56,501 bases of DNA from NCBI GenBank assembly GCA_902569105.1, contig CACFTE010000007.1, forward strand, positions 1-56,501, written 5' to 3'. Shown piece by piece: positions 40,542 to 48,011 of the stretch. The position numbers and the translations under genes were made by a program. The notes beneath the pieces were generated by a model. The model saw nothing but the letters and a program-made list of their open reading frames with translations, did no database searches and was not told the origin of the DNA. Origin of the DNA: an uncultured Pelagibacteraceae bacterium (lineage in GTDB: Bacteria > Pseudomonadota > Alphaproteobacteria > Pelagibacterales > Pelagibacteraceae). The stretch's first letter is position 1, and each line of letters opens with the position of its first letter.

Positions 40542-41289
40542 AGAAGCTATAAGAAGTTTAACTGAGGTATTTTTTTACGCAGGTAAATTATCAATAGATC
40601 TTAGAAAAAAAGGCCTTACTGAACATATCAAAAAAGATAATACACCAGTCACAAATGGAGATATAGAAGTTAATAATATTATATTAAAAAATATAAAAAT
40701 AATAACTCCAAAAATACCAATTATATCAGAAGAAACTATAGATAATAAAAATAAAAAATTAGATACGTTTTGGTTAGTTGATCCTATTGATGGGACTTAC
40801 GATTATATTAATAACAGAGATGAATTTACACTTAATGCAGGATTAATAATTAATAAAAAAGTAATTGCTGGAATTATTTATGCTCCTGCAAAAAATAGAA
40901 TGTTTTATTCATATGGTAATAACGTCAGTTTTGAATACAAAAATAATGAAGAAAAAGTCTTAAATAATAAAGATACAAATTTCAATTATATAAAGGCAGT
41001 TAGTTACTCAAACAAATTAAAACCTGAAATAGAAGAGATGCACAAAAAGTATAAAGTAAACGAATACATTAAAATGAGAAGTTCGTTAAAATTTTGTGTG
41101 GTTGCGACTGGTGAGTATCAAGTTTATTTCGCTGAGCCACGTGCACATGAATGGGACATTGCTGCGGGACATGCAATTTTAAAGAATTCAGGGGGCATGG
41201 TTACAGACTTTCAAGGAAATGAAATTGTGTATGGAAAAGATGGATTTAAAAATACTAGTTTAATCTTAAAATCAACAGATAAATTATAA
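40522..41289 (+). CDS. cysQ: 3'(2'),5'-bisphosphate nucleotidase (inositol monophosphatase superfamily)
   Basis: A 255 aa Mg-dependent phosphatase. Motif 1 includes PIISEET near residue 67, motif 2 is VDPIDGTYDYIN near residue 86 and motif 3 is HEWDIAAGHAIL near residue 208. CysQ removes the 3' phosphate from PAP produced by sulfotransfer reactions. Other superfamily members (SuhB, HisN) are alternatives, but the short length and the WDIAAGHAILKNSGG context fit CysQ. The stop overlaps the start of the next small gene (TAATG). Confidence 0.83.
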   Translation: MEIKKIEEAIRSLTEVFFYAGKLSIDLRKKGLTEHIKKDNTPVTNGDIEVNNIILKNIKIITPKIPIISEETIDNKNKKLDTFWLVDPIDGTYDYINNRDEFTLNAGLIINKKVIAGIIYAPAKNRMFYSYGNNVSFEYKNNEEKVLNNKDTNFNYIKAVSYSNKLKPEIEEMHKKYKVNEYIKMRSSLKFCVVATGEYQVYFAEPRAHEWDIAAGHAILKNSGGMVTDFQGNEIVYGKDGFKNTSLILKSTDKL

Positions 41290-41432
41290 TGGATGAAACA
41301 CTAAGAATAATTCTGATAATAATTGTTTCCGTTTCTATTTTTGGTTTACTTGTTTTTGTTTTTGTAAAAAATTATATCAAAAAAAGACTTGAATACTATT
41401 TGCAAGAAAAAAATAAAAATAAAAAACTATAA
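41289..41432 (+). CDS. 47-residue single-pass membrane peptide
   Basis: The ATG overlaps the cysQ stop codon (TAATG), the coupling used by many true gene pairs in this window. It encodes MDETLRIILIIIVSVSIFG, continuing as one hydrophobic helix to about residue 26, then a very basic tail (KNYIKKRLEYYLQEKNKNKK). The topology would be N-terminus out and basic tail in the cytoplasm. I recognise no family. The end overlaps the convergent recX stop by 6 bases. Confidence 0.6.
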   Translation: MDETLRIILIIIVSVSIFGLLVFVFVKNYIKKRLEYYLQEKNKNKKL

Positions 41433-41990
41433 TAAATTTATTATTTTTAAGTATTCGTCTTTTTCTATATCAAGAACTCTTTTTGATGTATCAAAATCAA
41501 AACCAGATCTTGCTAAAATACCTAAATCCTTTTTCATAAATAAAGGCCTGTTATTTTCATCTCTAGCTGGACCAATTCTTTTTTTTTTACATATTTTTAT
41601 TGCTGAAAAAAAATCCTGATCTTCGTTATTTTCTTTTATATCACTAAGAGTTTCCTTAATATATTTATCTTTCACTCCTTTAGAAAGTAGGTAATTTCTT
41701 ATTTTATTTATTGAACTTCCTCTCTGTATTAAGCTTTTTGCTTTAGAACTAGAATAAAATTTATCATTAATAAATTTAGATTTTTCAAGATCTTCTAATA
41801 CAACATCAATTAAATCCGTTATATTCTTTTTGCTTACATTCGCCGCACCTGATTTTAAATATTTTTTTAATAAATATGTTCTTAGCTGTTGTTTTGAAGG
41901 AGCATATTTTTCAACATATACAAATGCAAAATTTCTCATTTCTTCAACTGTTGCTTCAAGGTTTTTTTTTCTGTTTTTTATAGGAATCAT
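41427..41990 (-). CDS. recX: Regulatory protein RecX family
   Basis: A 187 aa helical protein with repeated three-helix modules. Typical RecX elements are YAPSKQQLRTYLLKKYLKSG near residue 30, DLEKSKFINDKFYSSSKAKS near residue 70 and SINKIRNYLLSKGVKDKYIK near residue 92. RecX binds RecA filaments and modulates recombination. Sequence conservation is modest, so the call rests on the repeated pattern and length. It is not next to recA in this window. Confidence 0.75.
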   Translation of the reverse strand: MIPIKNRKKNLEATVEEMRNFAFVYVEKYAPSKQQLRTYLLKKYLKSGAANVSKKNITDLIDVVLEDLEKSKFINDKFYSSSKAKSLIQRGSSINKIRNYLLSKGVKDKYIKETLSDIKENNEDQDFFSAIKICKKKRIGPARDENNRPLFMKKDLGILARSGFDFDTSKRVLDIEKDEYLKIINLL

Positions 41991-42018
41991 TTTTTAAAGT
42001 TATATAATATATTCTAAT

Positions 42019-42492
42019 ATGCTCGAGCAAATATCAACTTACTTTACAATAGAAATGGTTTATTTGTGGTTGAATATAGGTGTTATACCATTTTGGTTGA
42101 TGCTTATATTTCTACCCTCTTCTAAATTGGGAAGAATTTTTGTAAGTTCAATTTTCCCTATCTTTATATTATGTGCTGCCTATATATTTGTAATTTATAA
42201 ATCTTATTTAGGTTCTTACGACTTTGACAATAATTTTAGTTTATATCTAAGTTTAAAAAATTTAAGTGATTTATTTTCTAACCAAGAGTTTTTAATTATT
42301 TTTTGGATACACTTCTTGGCTATAAATCTATTTTGTGGATCTTGGATATCCAGAGATGGTTCAAGACTATTAATAAATAAATATATTATGTTTTTTCCAC
42401 TGATAATAACTTATTTTGTTGGACCGCTAGGTGTATTTATCTATTGGATTATTAGAATGTTTTATGCAAAAAAAATAAGTCTTTATGACTAA
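42019..42492 (+). CDS. ABA4-like (DUF4281) membrane protein
   Basis: A 157 aa protein with four transmembrane helices. The family signature IHFLAINLFCGSWISRDGSR near residues 98-117 and VGPLGVFIYWIIRMFY near residue 135 are clear. Plant ABA4 is needed for neoxanthin synthesis; bacterial homologues are uncharacterised but are often found near carotenoid or lipid genes. Here no carotenoid gene is adjacent. Its end overlaps the following isomerase-like gene by 8 bases. Confidence 0.8.
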   Translation: MLEQISTYFTIEMVYLWLNIGVIPFWLMLIFLPSSKLGRIFVSSIFPIFILCAAYIFVIYKSYLGSYDFDNNFSLYLSLKNLSDLFSNQEFLIIFWIHFLAINLFCGSWISRDGSRLLINKYIMFFPLIITYFVGPLGVFIYWIIRMFYAKKISLYD

Positions 42493-43069
42493 AAACATTG
42501 AATTCTACTTTGATTTTATAAGTCCTTATACCTACCTTGGTCATAAAAGAATTAAAAATGAAGGTGTGGGAATAAAATTTAATTATAAGCCAATACTGTT
42601 AGGTGGTCTACACAAATTATGGAATATTACACCACAAGCATATATAGAGCCCAAAAAAGAGTTTATGATTATGGATTGTGAAATGGTTTCGAAAAAGTTT
42701 AAAATAGATTTTATTTTTAATTCTAAATTTCCACTTAATACAATTAAGCTAATGAGAGGTTGTTTAATTTTAGAAAATGACCAATTAAAAAAATATATTG
42801 AATTAGTGTTTGATGCCTATTGGAAAAATAACGAAGATGTAACTGATAATAAAGTATTGTCTAAAATTTTAAATCAAATTGATATTAAATTAGAGGAATT
42901 TATAGAAAAAATAGAAAAAAATGACATTAAAGAAAAATTAAAAAAACTAACAAGCGATGCTTTCAAAAAAAAAATCTTTGGTGCCCCTACTTTTGTAATT
43001 AATAATAAAAACTTCTGGGGACAAGATAGATTAGAATATGCTATTGAAGAATTTAATTCTACTTCTTAA
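42485..43069 (+). CDS. 2-hydroxychromene-2-carboxylate isomerase-like (DsbA/kappa-GST fold) protein
   Basis: A 194 aa protein with the N-terminal strand IEFYFDFISPYTYLGHKR, where the serine of DFISPY replaces the CxxC of DsbA and acts as glutathione-binding residue in relatives. A helical insertion (about 60-150) and GAPTFVINNKNFWGQDRLEY near residue 165 follow. NahD-type enzymes use glutathione to isomerise an aromatic degradation intermediate, but no aromatic pathway is visible here. A general glutathione-dependent isomerase or transferase role is more likely. Confidence 0.82.
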   Translation: MTKNIEFYFDFISPYTYLGHKRIKNEGVGIKFNYKPILLGGLHKLWNITPQAYIEPKKEFMIMDCEMVSKKFKIDFIFNSKFPLNTIKLMRGCLILENDQLKKYIELVFDAYWKNNEDVTDNKVLSKILNQIDIKLEEFIEKIEKNDIKEKLKKLTSDAFKKKIFGAPTFVINNKNFWGQDRLEYAIEEFNSTS

Positions 43070-43445
43070 CTTTAAACTTTGAATTTTGTAAAGCTGAAAA
43101 TCCACCTGCTATATGGCAAACTTTTTTATAACCCATTTCTTGTAGAGCTTTAGTTGCTAAAGCAGACCGGCCACCTGCCGCACAGAATAAAACTGTCTCT
43201 TTATTTGGGTCAATTATTCCATTTTGAGTTAATGTACCATTTGGATCTAATTGAAACTCTAATAAGCCCCTAGGAATATTTATCGAATTTTCAATTGCAC
43301 CCGTAATCTCAAGTTCATTCGTATCTCTAATATCTATTAAATTACAATTGTTTTCCTCGAAAATTTTATAAGCTTCTTCTGCAGATATAGTTTTAATTTC
43401 CTGCATTGCTTCAGAAACAAGAGTTTGCGCTGTTTTTATAGACAT
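43059..43445 (-). CDS. Rhodanese-like sulfurtransferase domain protein
   Basis: A 128 aa single-domain rhodanese. The CH2A-type motif CNLIDIRDTNELEITGAIEN is near residues 34-53. The active-site loop FCAAGGRSALATKALQEMGY has its cysteine at about residue 88, and the C-terminal HIAGGFSALQNS is typical. The loop length (CAAGGRS) fits a sulfurtransferase acting on small sulfur species rather than a phosphatase. Its 3' end overlaps the convergent isomerase-like gene by 11 bases. Confidence 0.88.
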   Translation of the reverse strand: MSIKTAQTLVSEAMQEIKTISAEEAYKIFEENNCNLIDIRDTNELEITGAIENSINIPRGLLEFQLDPNGTLTQNGIIDPNKETVLFCAAGGRSALATKALQEMGYKKVCHIAGGFSALQNSKFKVKK

Positions 43446-43464
43446 AGTAAATATAAAGTATCTT

Positions 43465-44451
43465 ATGAAAAAAAATATATTAAAAAAAATATTTGTAAAG
43501 ATAATTAAATCTTTAGGTTTCGAAGTAATTGATCAAAATGAATTTAGATCTCCTACTTTAAATAAAGATCTTAACCAACAGCTTTCTACTCTAAATAAAT
43601 CAATCATCTTACCACTAGGTGAGGTAAATCTAACCCGTAAGATTTCATCACTTCTTATTATTTTTAGAACTAATTCAAATATTGAAATTTGGGACCAAAA
43701 TAAAAAAAGAATTTTCGAAAAAGATAAAATTGAATATGTTAAAAGATCTTTGAATTCTCTTATCAAGGCTGTTAAAAATCTTAAAGAAAATTATAATTCA
43801 ATAAAAATTAATATTAAAATTGTAGATGATAACTCAACAAAAGAAAATCTTGCCGTAATAAAGAATATTTTGGATAAATCTGAAGAAAATTTTGAAATTA
43901 TAAATCATAATCACTCTGAGCATCTAAATGTTATTAAAGAACAAAAGTCGAAAGATACCTTTTCTAATCTATCAAGTTTACTTAAATGCTTTGAAATAGG
44001 TAAAAATGACGGAGATGACATAATATATTTTATTGAAGATGATTATTTGCATTTCAGATCTTCTTTAGAAGAAATGATTGGCACATACGAAAGAATTGCA
44101 TCACAATTAAATAAAGATTTGATCATTTGTCCTTCAGATTATCCTTACTTGTATATGGATAATGAAAAAACAAATCTACTTATTGGTAGTAAACGTCATT
44201 GGAGAACTATAAATAAATCATTGTGTTCATTTATGACTTCAAAAAATATATTAAATAAATATTGGGATAATTTTTACCAAAATTGTTTGGATAGACATGA
44301 TCCATTTGAAAAATATTTAAATTTAATTTATGAAAAAGAAGTCTGTATTTCTCCAGTTAAATCGCTGTCTATTCATATGACAAATATTAATTCTAGTTAT
44401 GGTTTGTCTCCATTTATTAACTATAAATCGCTCTGGGAGGAGAATGAATAA
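43465..44451 (+). CDS. Putative GT-A-type glycosyltransferase-like protein
   Basis: A 328 aa soluble protein. The middle part resembles a family-2-like nucleotide-sugar fold, with KIVDDNSTKENL (V120-L129) after a predicted strand and YFIEDDYLHF with E191-D192-D193 in the place of a DxD metal site. Histidines in WRTINK/HDPFEKY regions follow. The first 45 residues are basic and lysine rich. No acceptor or donor can be proposed, and I would not rule out another Rossmann-like transferase. It shares one base with the bcp start (ATAATG context), so it is co-transcribed with the peroxiredoxin. Confidence 0.6.
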   Translation: MKKNILKKIFVKIIKSLGFEVIDQNEFRSPTLNKDLNQQLSTLNKSIILPLGEVNLTRKISSLLIIFRTNSNIEIWDQNKKRIFEKDKIEYVKRSLNSLIKAVKNLKENYNSIKINIKIVDDNSTKENLAVIKNILDKSEENFEIINHNHSEHLNVIKEQKSKDTFSNLSSLLKCFEIGKNDGDDIIYFIEDDYLHFRSSLEEMIGTYERIASQLNKDLIICPSDYPYLYMDNEKTNLLIGSKRHWRTINKSLCSFMTSKNILNKYWDNFYQNCLDRHDPFEKYLNLIYEKEVCISPVKSLSIHMTNINSSYGLSPFINYKSLWEENE

Positions 44452-44912
44452 TGCCAAATTTGATAGGAAAAAAAGCACCAAACTTTAAATTAAACTCTAC
44501 ATCTGGAAACATTGTAGAATTAAGTAAGATTAAATCAAAATATATCGTTCTATATTTTTACCCAAAAGATGATACGCCTGGTTGTACACTTGAGACTAAG
44601 GATTTTAATTCGTTATTATCTAATTTTAAAAAAGTTAAATGTGAAGTCTTTGGAATATCAAAAGATAGTTTAGAAAGTCATAAAAAATTTAAGGAAAAGT
44701 ATAAAGTAAAATTTGAACTTTTGTCAGATAAGGACAAGAAATCAATTAAAGCTTATAAAACTTGGGGTAAAAAAAAGTTTATGGGCAAGGAATTCATGGG
44801 CCAAATAAGAAGTACATTTTTAATTAAAGATAATAAAATTTTACATGAATGGCGTAACGTTAGAGTAAAGGACCACGCTAAAGAAGTGTTAAATTTTTTA
44901 AAGTCCAAATAA
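44451..44912 (+). CDS. bcp: Thioredoxin-dependent peroxiredoxin (Bcp/PrxQ type)
   Basis: A 153 aa thiol peroxidase. The peroxidatic cysteine is in PKDDTPGCTLETKDF near residue 45. The second cysteine found five residues later in E. coli Bcp is absent (threonine/lysine there). A cysteine in KKVKCEVFGI near residue 64 might serve as resolving residue, or the enzyme works as a 1-Cys type. It reduces hydrogen and organic peroxides in the cytoplasm. It is followed by a strong hairpin terminator. Confidence 0.92.
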   Translation: MPNLIGKKAPNFKLNSTSGNIVELSKIKSKYIVLYFYPKDDTPGCTLETKDFNSLLSNFKKVKCEVFGISKDSLESHKKFKEKYKVKFELLSDKDKKSIKAYKTWGKKKFMGKEFMGQIRSTFLIKDNKILHEWRNVRVKDHAKEVLNFLKSK

Positions 44913-44940
44913 AAAAAGGCCCGTGTTACCGGGCCTTTTT
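44913..44940. terminator. Bidirectional rho-independent terminator between bcp and amtB
   Basis: There is a perfect 11-bp stem AAAAAGGCCCG / CGGGCCTTTTT around a six-base loop. The T run on the plus strand terminates bcp and the A run gives a T run on the minus strand for amtB. It begins directly after the bcp stop codon. It is the clearest intrinsic terminator in this otherwise terminator-poor window. Confidence 0.93.
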
Positions 44941-44969
44941 AATTGTTAACGTAAAAGGGAGAATGTTAA

Positions 44970-46265
44970 CTAATCTCTTATTGCGTAAGCAATCACTCCT
45001 GTTTCAGTAACGTCTGTACCTTTGAGTTCACCTTCTTTACTTAATCTAATACCAAAAGTATTTTTCATAAGAAACCAGATGACAAACGATACAGCAAATA
45101 CAAACACATTGATTGAAACTACCCCAAGTAACTGAGTACCAAATGAAGTATCAGGATTTGTAATTGGAACAGCTAATGTTCCCCAAATACCTGCAAACAA
45201 GTGAGCCGGAATTGCACCCACAACATCATCAATTTTTAATGATAATAGGAATTTAGTTCCATACACTACGATTACTCCACCAACTGCACCAATTAATATT
45301 GCCGCTAAAGGTGATGGCATTAAAGGTTCAGCGGTAATTGCTACTAATCCACCAATACATCCATTTAACATTTGAACAACATCCGTTTTACCAAATGCTA
45401 ACCTTGTTACTACTGCTGCTGCCATTACTCCTCCGGCACCCGCTAAAAATGTATTCATAAATATTGTTGATACTGCTATTGCATCGTCAGCTGTACCCAT
45501 TGCTAGTTGTGAACCACCATTAAATCCAAACCAACCTAACCATAGAATAAATATTCCAATAGTTACTAAAGGTATCGATGATGCTGCGAAAGGTTTAATG
45601 GGAGCTGCCTCACCACTTTTTGTAAATCTTCCTAATCTTGGACCTAGCAACATAACACCCGCTAGAGCTGCTGCTCCACCAGTAGAATGTACTAGAGTTG
45701 ATCCTGCAAAATCAGAGAAGCCAGCTGATGCTAACCATCCACCGCCCCACTGCCATCCCATAACAATTGGGTAAATAATTCCTGATAAAATTGCAGCAAA
45801 CAAAAAGAATGGCCATAGTTTAATTCTTTCAGCCATTGTTCCTGATACGATTGATACGGTTGTTGCACAGAATACCATTTGGAAATACCAATCTGATCCG
45901 TCTGAATAACCAGTATCAACTGAACTTGCATCTGACCATGGTAAGAAATTTCCTATATAGCCACCTTCTGGTATGCCGTATGCCAGGTTGTAACCAAACA
46001 TCCAAAACATTATTCCTGCAATTGAAAATAAACCAATATTTTTAGCACAGATTACGGATACACTTTTTGAAGTAACCATTCCTGCTTCAAGCATAGCGAA
46101 TCCTGCAGCCATAAACATGACTAAAAATCCACAAACTAAAAATAAAAACGTATTAAATATAAATCCTACTTCAGCTGAGACTGTAGTTTCTGCTGCAGCT
46201 GGCATTATAAACCATAATGACAACCCAACTGTAAGTAAGGATAATTTTTTTATAAACTTAAACAT
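44970..46265 (-). CDS. amtB: Ammonium transporter Amt
   Basis: A 431 aa membrane protein with an N-terminal signal peptide (hydrophobic residues 8-24, ending AAAET) and about eleven helices. Family motifs are LVMFMAAGFAMLEAGMVTSK near residue 50, and the pore region around STLVHSTGGAAALAGVMLLG (conserved histidine) near residue 188. A second conserved histidine lies in VGAIPAHLFAGIWGTLAVP near residue 350. It takes up ammonium, a major nitrogen source for oligotrophs. A strong AAGGAG ribosome site precedes it. No glnK gene is adjacent. Confidence 0.96.
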   Translation of the reverse strand: MFKFIKKLSLLTVGLSLWFIMPAAAETTVSAEVGFIFNTFLFLVCGFLVMFMAAGFAMLEAGMVTSKSVSVICAKNIGLFSIAGIMFWMFGYNLAYGIPEGGYIGNFLPWSDASSVDTGYSDGSDWYFQMVFCATTVSIVSGTMAERIKLWPFFLFAAILSGIIYPIVMGWQWGGGWLASAGFSDFAGSTLVHSTGGAAALAGVMLLGPRLGRFTKSGEAAPIKPFAASSIPLVTIGIFILWLGWFGFNGGSQLAMGTADDAIAVSTIFMNTFLAGAGGVMAAAVVTRLAFGKTDVVQMLNGCIGGLVAITAEPLMPSPLAAILIGAVGGVIVVYGTKFLLSLKIDDVVGAIPAHLFAGIWGTLAVPITNPDTSFGTQLLGVVSINVFVFAVSFVIWFLMKNTFGIRLSKEGELKGTDVTETGVIAYAIRD

Positions 46266-46269
46266 ATAT

Positions 46270-46275
46270 CTCCTT
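46270..46275 (-). promoter_or_regulatory. Strong Shine-Dalgarno site of amtB
   Basis: On the minus strand AAGGAG lies four bases before the amtB ATG (46265). Most genes here have weak or no Shine-Dalgarno sequence, so this site suggests unusually high translation of the ammonium transporter. Confidence 0.7.
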
Positions 46276-46341
46276 AAAATTAATTTGAGATTTTTATATT
46301 TAAAAAAATATTTAAAACTATTGATTATGCGGAAAAATAGG

Positions 46342-46358
46342 TATGCAGTTTTTGCATA
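46342..46358. promoter_or_regulatory. Inverted repeat upstream of amtB, candidate operator
   Basis: TATGCA and TGCATA are perfect arms around a five-base GTTTT spacer. The 17-bp site lies 76-93 bases upstream of the amtB start in the 146-base gap shared with the hupB terminator. The spacing resembles dyad operators of dimeric regulators, but the arms do not match the NtrC consensus. Role is inferred from position only. Confidence 0.35.
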
Positions 46359-46361
46359 TAG

Positions 46362-46401
46362 AAACAGCCTTTAATAATTTTATAATTAATAAAGGCTGTT
46401 T
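46362..46401 (-). terminator. Probable terminator of hupB
   Basis: The inverted repeat AAACAGCCTTT (46362-46372) and AAAGGCTGTTT (46391-46401) forms an 11-bp stem with an AT loop. It begins 10 bases after the hupB stop on the minus strand. The downstream T run (GTTTCT) is short, so termination may be partial. Confidence 0.55.
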
Positions 46402-46411
46402 AAAAAAAGAA

Positions 46412-46687
46412 TTATCGATTGAATACTTCTTTAAGTGCTTTAGCTGGTAAAAATTTTACCTTTTGAGAAGCAGCGATTTGGATTTGCTCACCAGTTCTTG
46501 GGTTTCTACCAACTCTAGCTTTTCTTTTAGCTACTTTATAAGTACCAAAACCAGCAATTTTTACTGAATCGTCATTTTTCAATGCGTCCAAAATAGTGTT
46601 GGTAATAGTATCAAAAGTACGCTCTGCATCAGCTTTGCTTTGATTTAGCTTATCTGAGAGTTTTGCTACTAGTTGTTTCTTGTTCAT
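46412..46687 (-). CDS. hupB: HU-family DNA-binding protein
   Basis: This 91 aa nucleoid protein has the standard HU fold. The N-terminal helices MNKKQLVAKLSDKLNQSKAD are followed by the saddle FGTYKVAKRKARVGRNPRTG near residues 46-65, including the RNPRTG DNA-intercalating arm tip. The C-terminal helix (FLPAKALKEVF) closes the fold. IHF is less likely given the arm sequence. It is a lone gene with a 151-base upstream region and its own terminator hairpin. Confidence 0.95.
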   Translation of the reverse strand: MNKKQLVAKLSDKLNQSKADAERTFDTITNTILDALKNDDSVKIAGFGTYKVAKRKARVGRNPRTGEQIQIAASQKVKFLPAKALKEVFNR

Positions 46688-46774
46688 TTTTAGCTCCAGT
46701 GTTAGGTTATTTACACTTTTTTATAAAATCCTTGATTTTTCAAGCTTTTTTTTTGTGTTAATTAATATTTATTA

Positions 46775-46788
46775 CACAATATATTGTG
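46775..46788. promoter_or_regulatory. Perfect 14-bp palindrome upstream of hupB
   Basis: CACAATATATTGTG is a perfect dyad with no spacer, 88-101 bases upstream of the hupB start in the gap after rseP. It could be a repressor or nucleoid-protein site controlling hupB. AT-rich palindromes arise by chance often in such DNA, but the G/C-containing ends make this one less trivial. Confidence 0.3.
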
Positions 46789-46838
46789 CTCTAAAAGTGT
46801 TGATTTTATTGGCTTTTTGTTAAATTGATCAGAAACCT

Positions 46839-47948
46839 TTAAAATAAGCCAATATCTTTAAGATCATTAAAGGTCGCAAAAAACATTAAAGATAACAATA
46901 AAAACATTCCGATTCGAAAGAAACCTTCTTGTGTTTTTTGACTTAAAGGGCGACCTAGAACTTTTTCAAAACCATAAAACATAAGATGGCCTCCATCCAG
47001 CATTGGTATTGGAAATAAGTTAATTAATCCAAGACTTATGGAAATGTAAGCCATCATACTTAAAAAAGGTATTATTCCAAATTCTGCAACTTGGCCTGAT
47101 ATTTTGGCTATTCGAATTGGCCCTCCTAATTGAGAACTATCACCTTTTCCTACTAACATTGATCCTAAATACTTTAATGTAGATGTGGTAACAAAATATA
47201 CTTCACCTACTGACTGTATTAATGCCTGAGCAGGGCCTAATTTTTTATGATTTATCTCATTTTTGTAAGGACTTAACTTAATACCAACCATTCTTTTATT
47301 AATTTTATTACCAAGATTATCTTCAGCGAGCACAACATTTGGTTTAATTTTAAATAAAATTTCTTGATCATATCTTGAAACTTTAAAATCAATATAATCA
47401 GATGTGGACATTGCAATAAGTTTGGATACATCTAATATACTTTCTACTTTGTTGTTATCTATTTCCAAAATAACATCATTTTTCATTAAACCTGCTGTTT
47501 CTGCAGGACTATCTTTTTGCACTTCATCAATTAATGCTGGTGTAAAATCTTTACCAACAAACATATATATAGATAAGAAAATCACAATTGCTAATAAGAA
47601 GTTTGCTAAAGGACCGCCAAATACAATTAAGGATCTTTGATATAATGGTTTTGTTACAAATAATTTTTCTTGGTCTTCTTTTTTATACTTTTTAAGTAAT
47701 TCTTCTTGGTCTGCTTGAGAAAATACATTCCTGTCACCAAAGAATTTTACATACCCTCCTAAAGGTATCCAGCAAATTTTCCATCGAGTTCCTGATTTAT
47801 CATTCCAACCAATTATTTCTTTTCCAAAACCTATTGAAAAATCCGTAACTCCTACACCATATCTTCTTGCAAAATAATAATGTCCGTATTCATGAATGAA
47901 AACAACAACAAGAATTAAAATGATAAATGGAATTATAAAATCAAACAT
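46839..47948 (-). CDS. rseP: Site-2 intramembrane zinc protease RseP
   Basis: A 369 aa membrane protease. The zinc motif HEYGH is at residues 19-23 in the first helix and the third metal ligand is in IPMLDGGHLMFYG near residue 318. A PDZ domain (SPAETAGLMKNDVILEIDNN) lies near residues 145-165; only one PDZ copy is evident, where E. coli has two. Relatives cleave anti-sigma factors and signal peptides within the membrane. It is not linked to dxr, cdsA or bamA here, unlike in many bacteria. Confidence 0.93.
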   Translation of the reverse strand: MFDFIIPFIILILVVVFIHEYGHYYFARRYGVGVTDFSIGFGKEIIGWNDKSGTRWKICWIPLGGYVKFFGDRNVFSQADQEELLKKYKKEDQEKLFVTKPLYQRSLIVFGGPLANFLLAIVIFLSIYMFVGKDFTPALIDEVQKDSPAETAGLMKNDVILEIDNNKVESILDVSKLIAMSTSDYIDFKVSRYDQEILFKIKPNVVLAEDNLGNKINKRMVGIKLSPYKNEINHKKLGPAQALIQSVGEVYFVTTSTLKYLGSMLVGKGDSSQLGGPIRIAKISGQVAEFGIIPFLSMMAYISISLGLINLFPIPMLDGGHLMFYGFEKVLGRPLSQKTQEGFFRIGMFLLLSLMFFATFNDLKDIGLF

Positions 47949-48011
47949 TCAAAATCTTTACAATATTTAAATATCATTAACAATGCGTCATTATTTAATA
48001 AATTTGTCATT

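Noticed and set aside
46731-46755. Plus-strand hairpin CTTGA-TTTT-TCAAG followed by eight Ts, terminator-like
   Set aside because: No plus-strand gene lies upstream within range and the stem is only 5 bp; it lies in the minus-strand hupB leader, where it may only be AT-rich coincidence.
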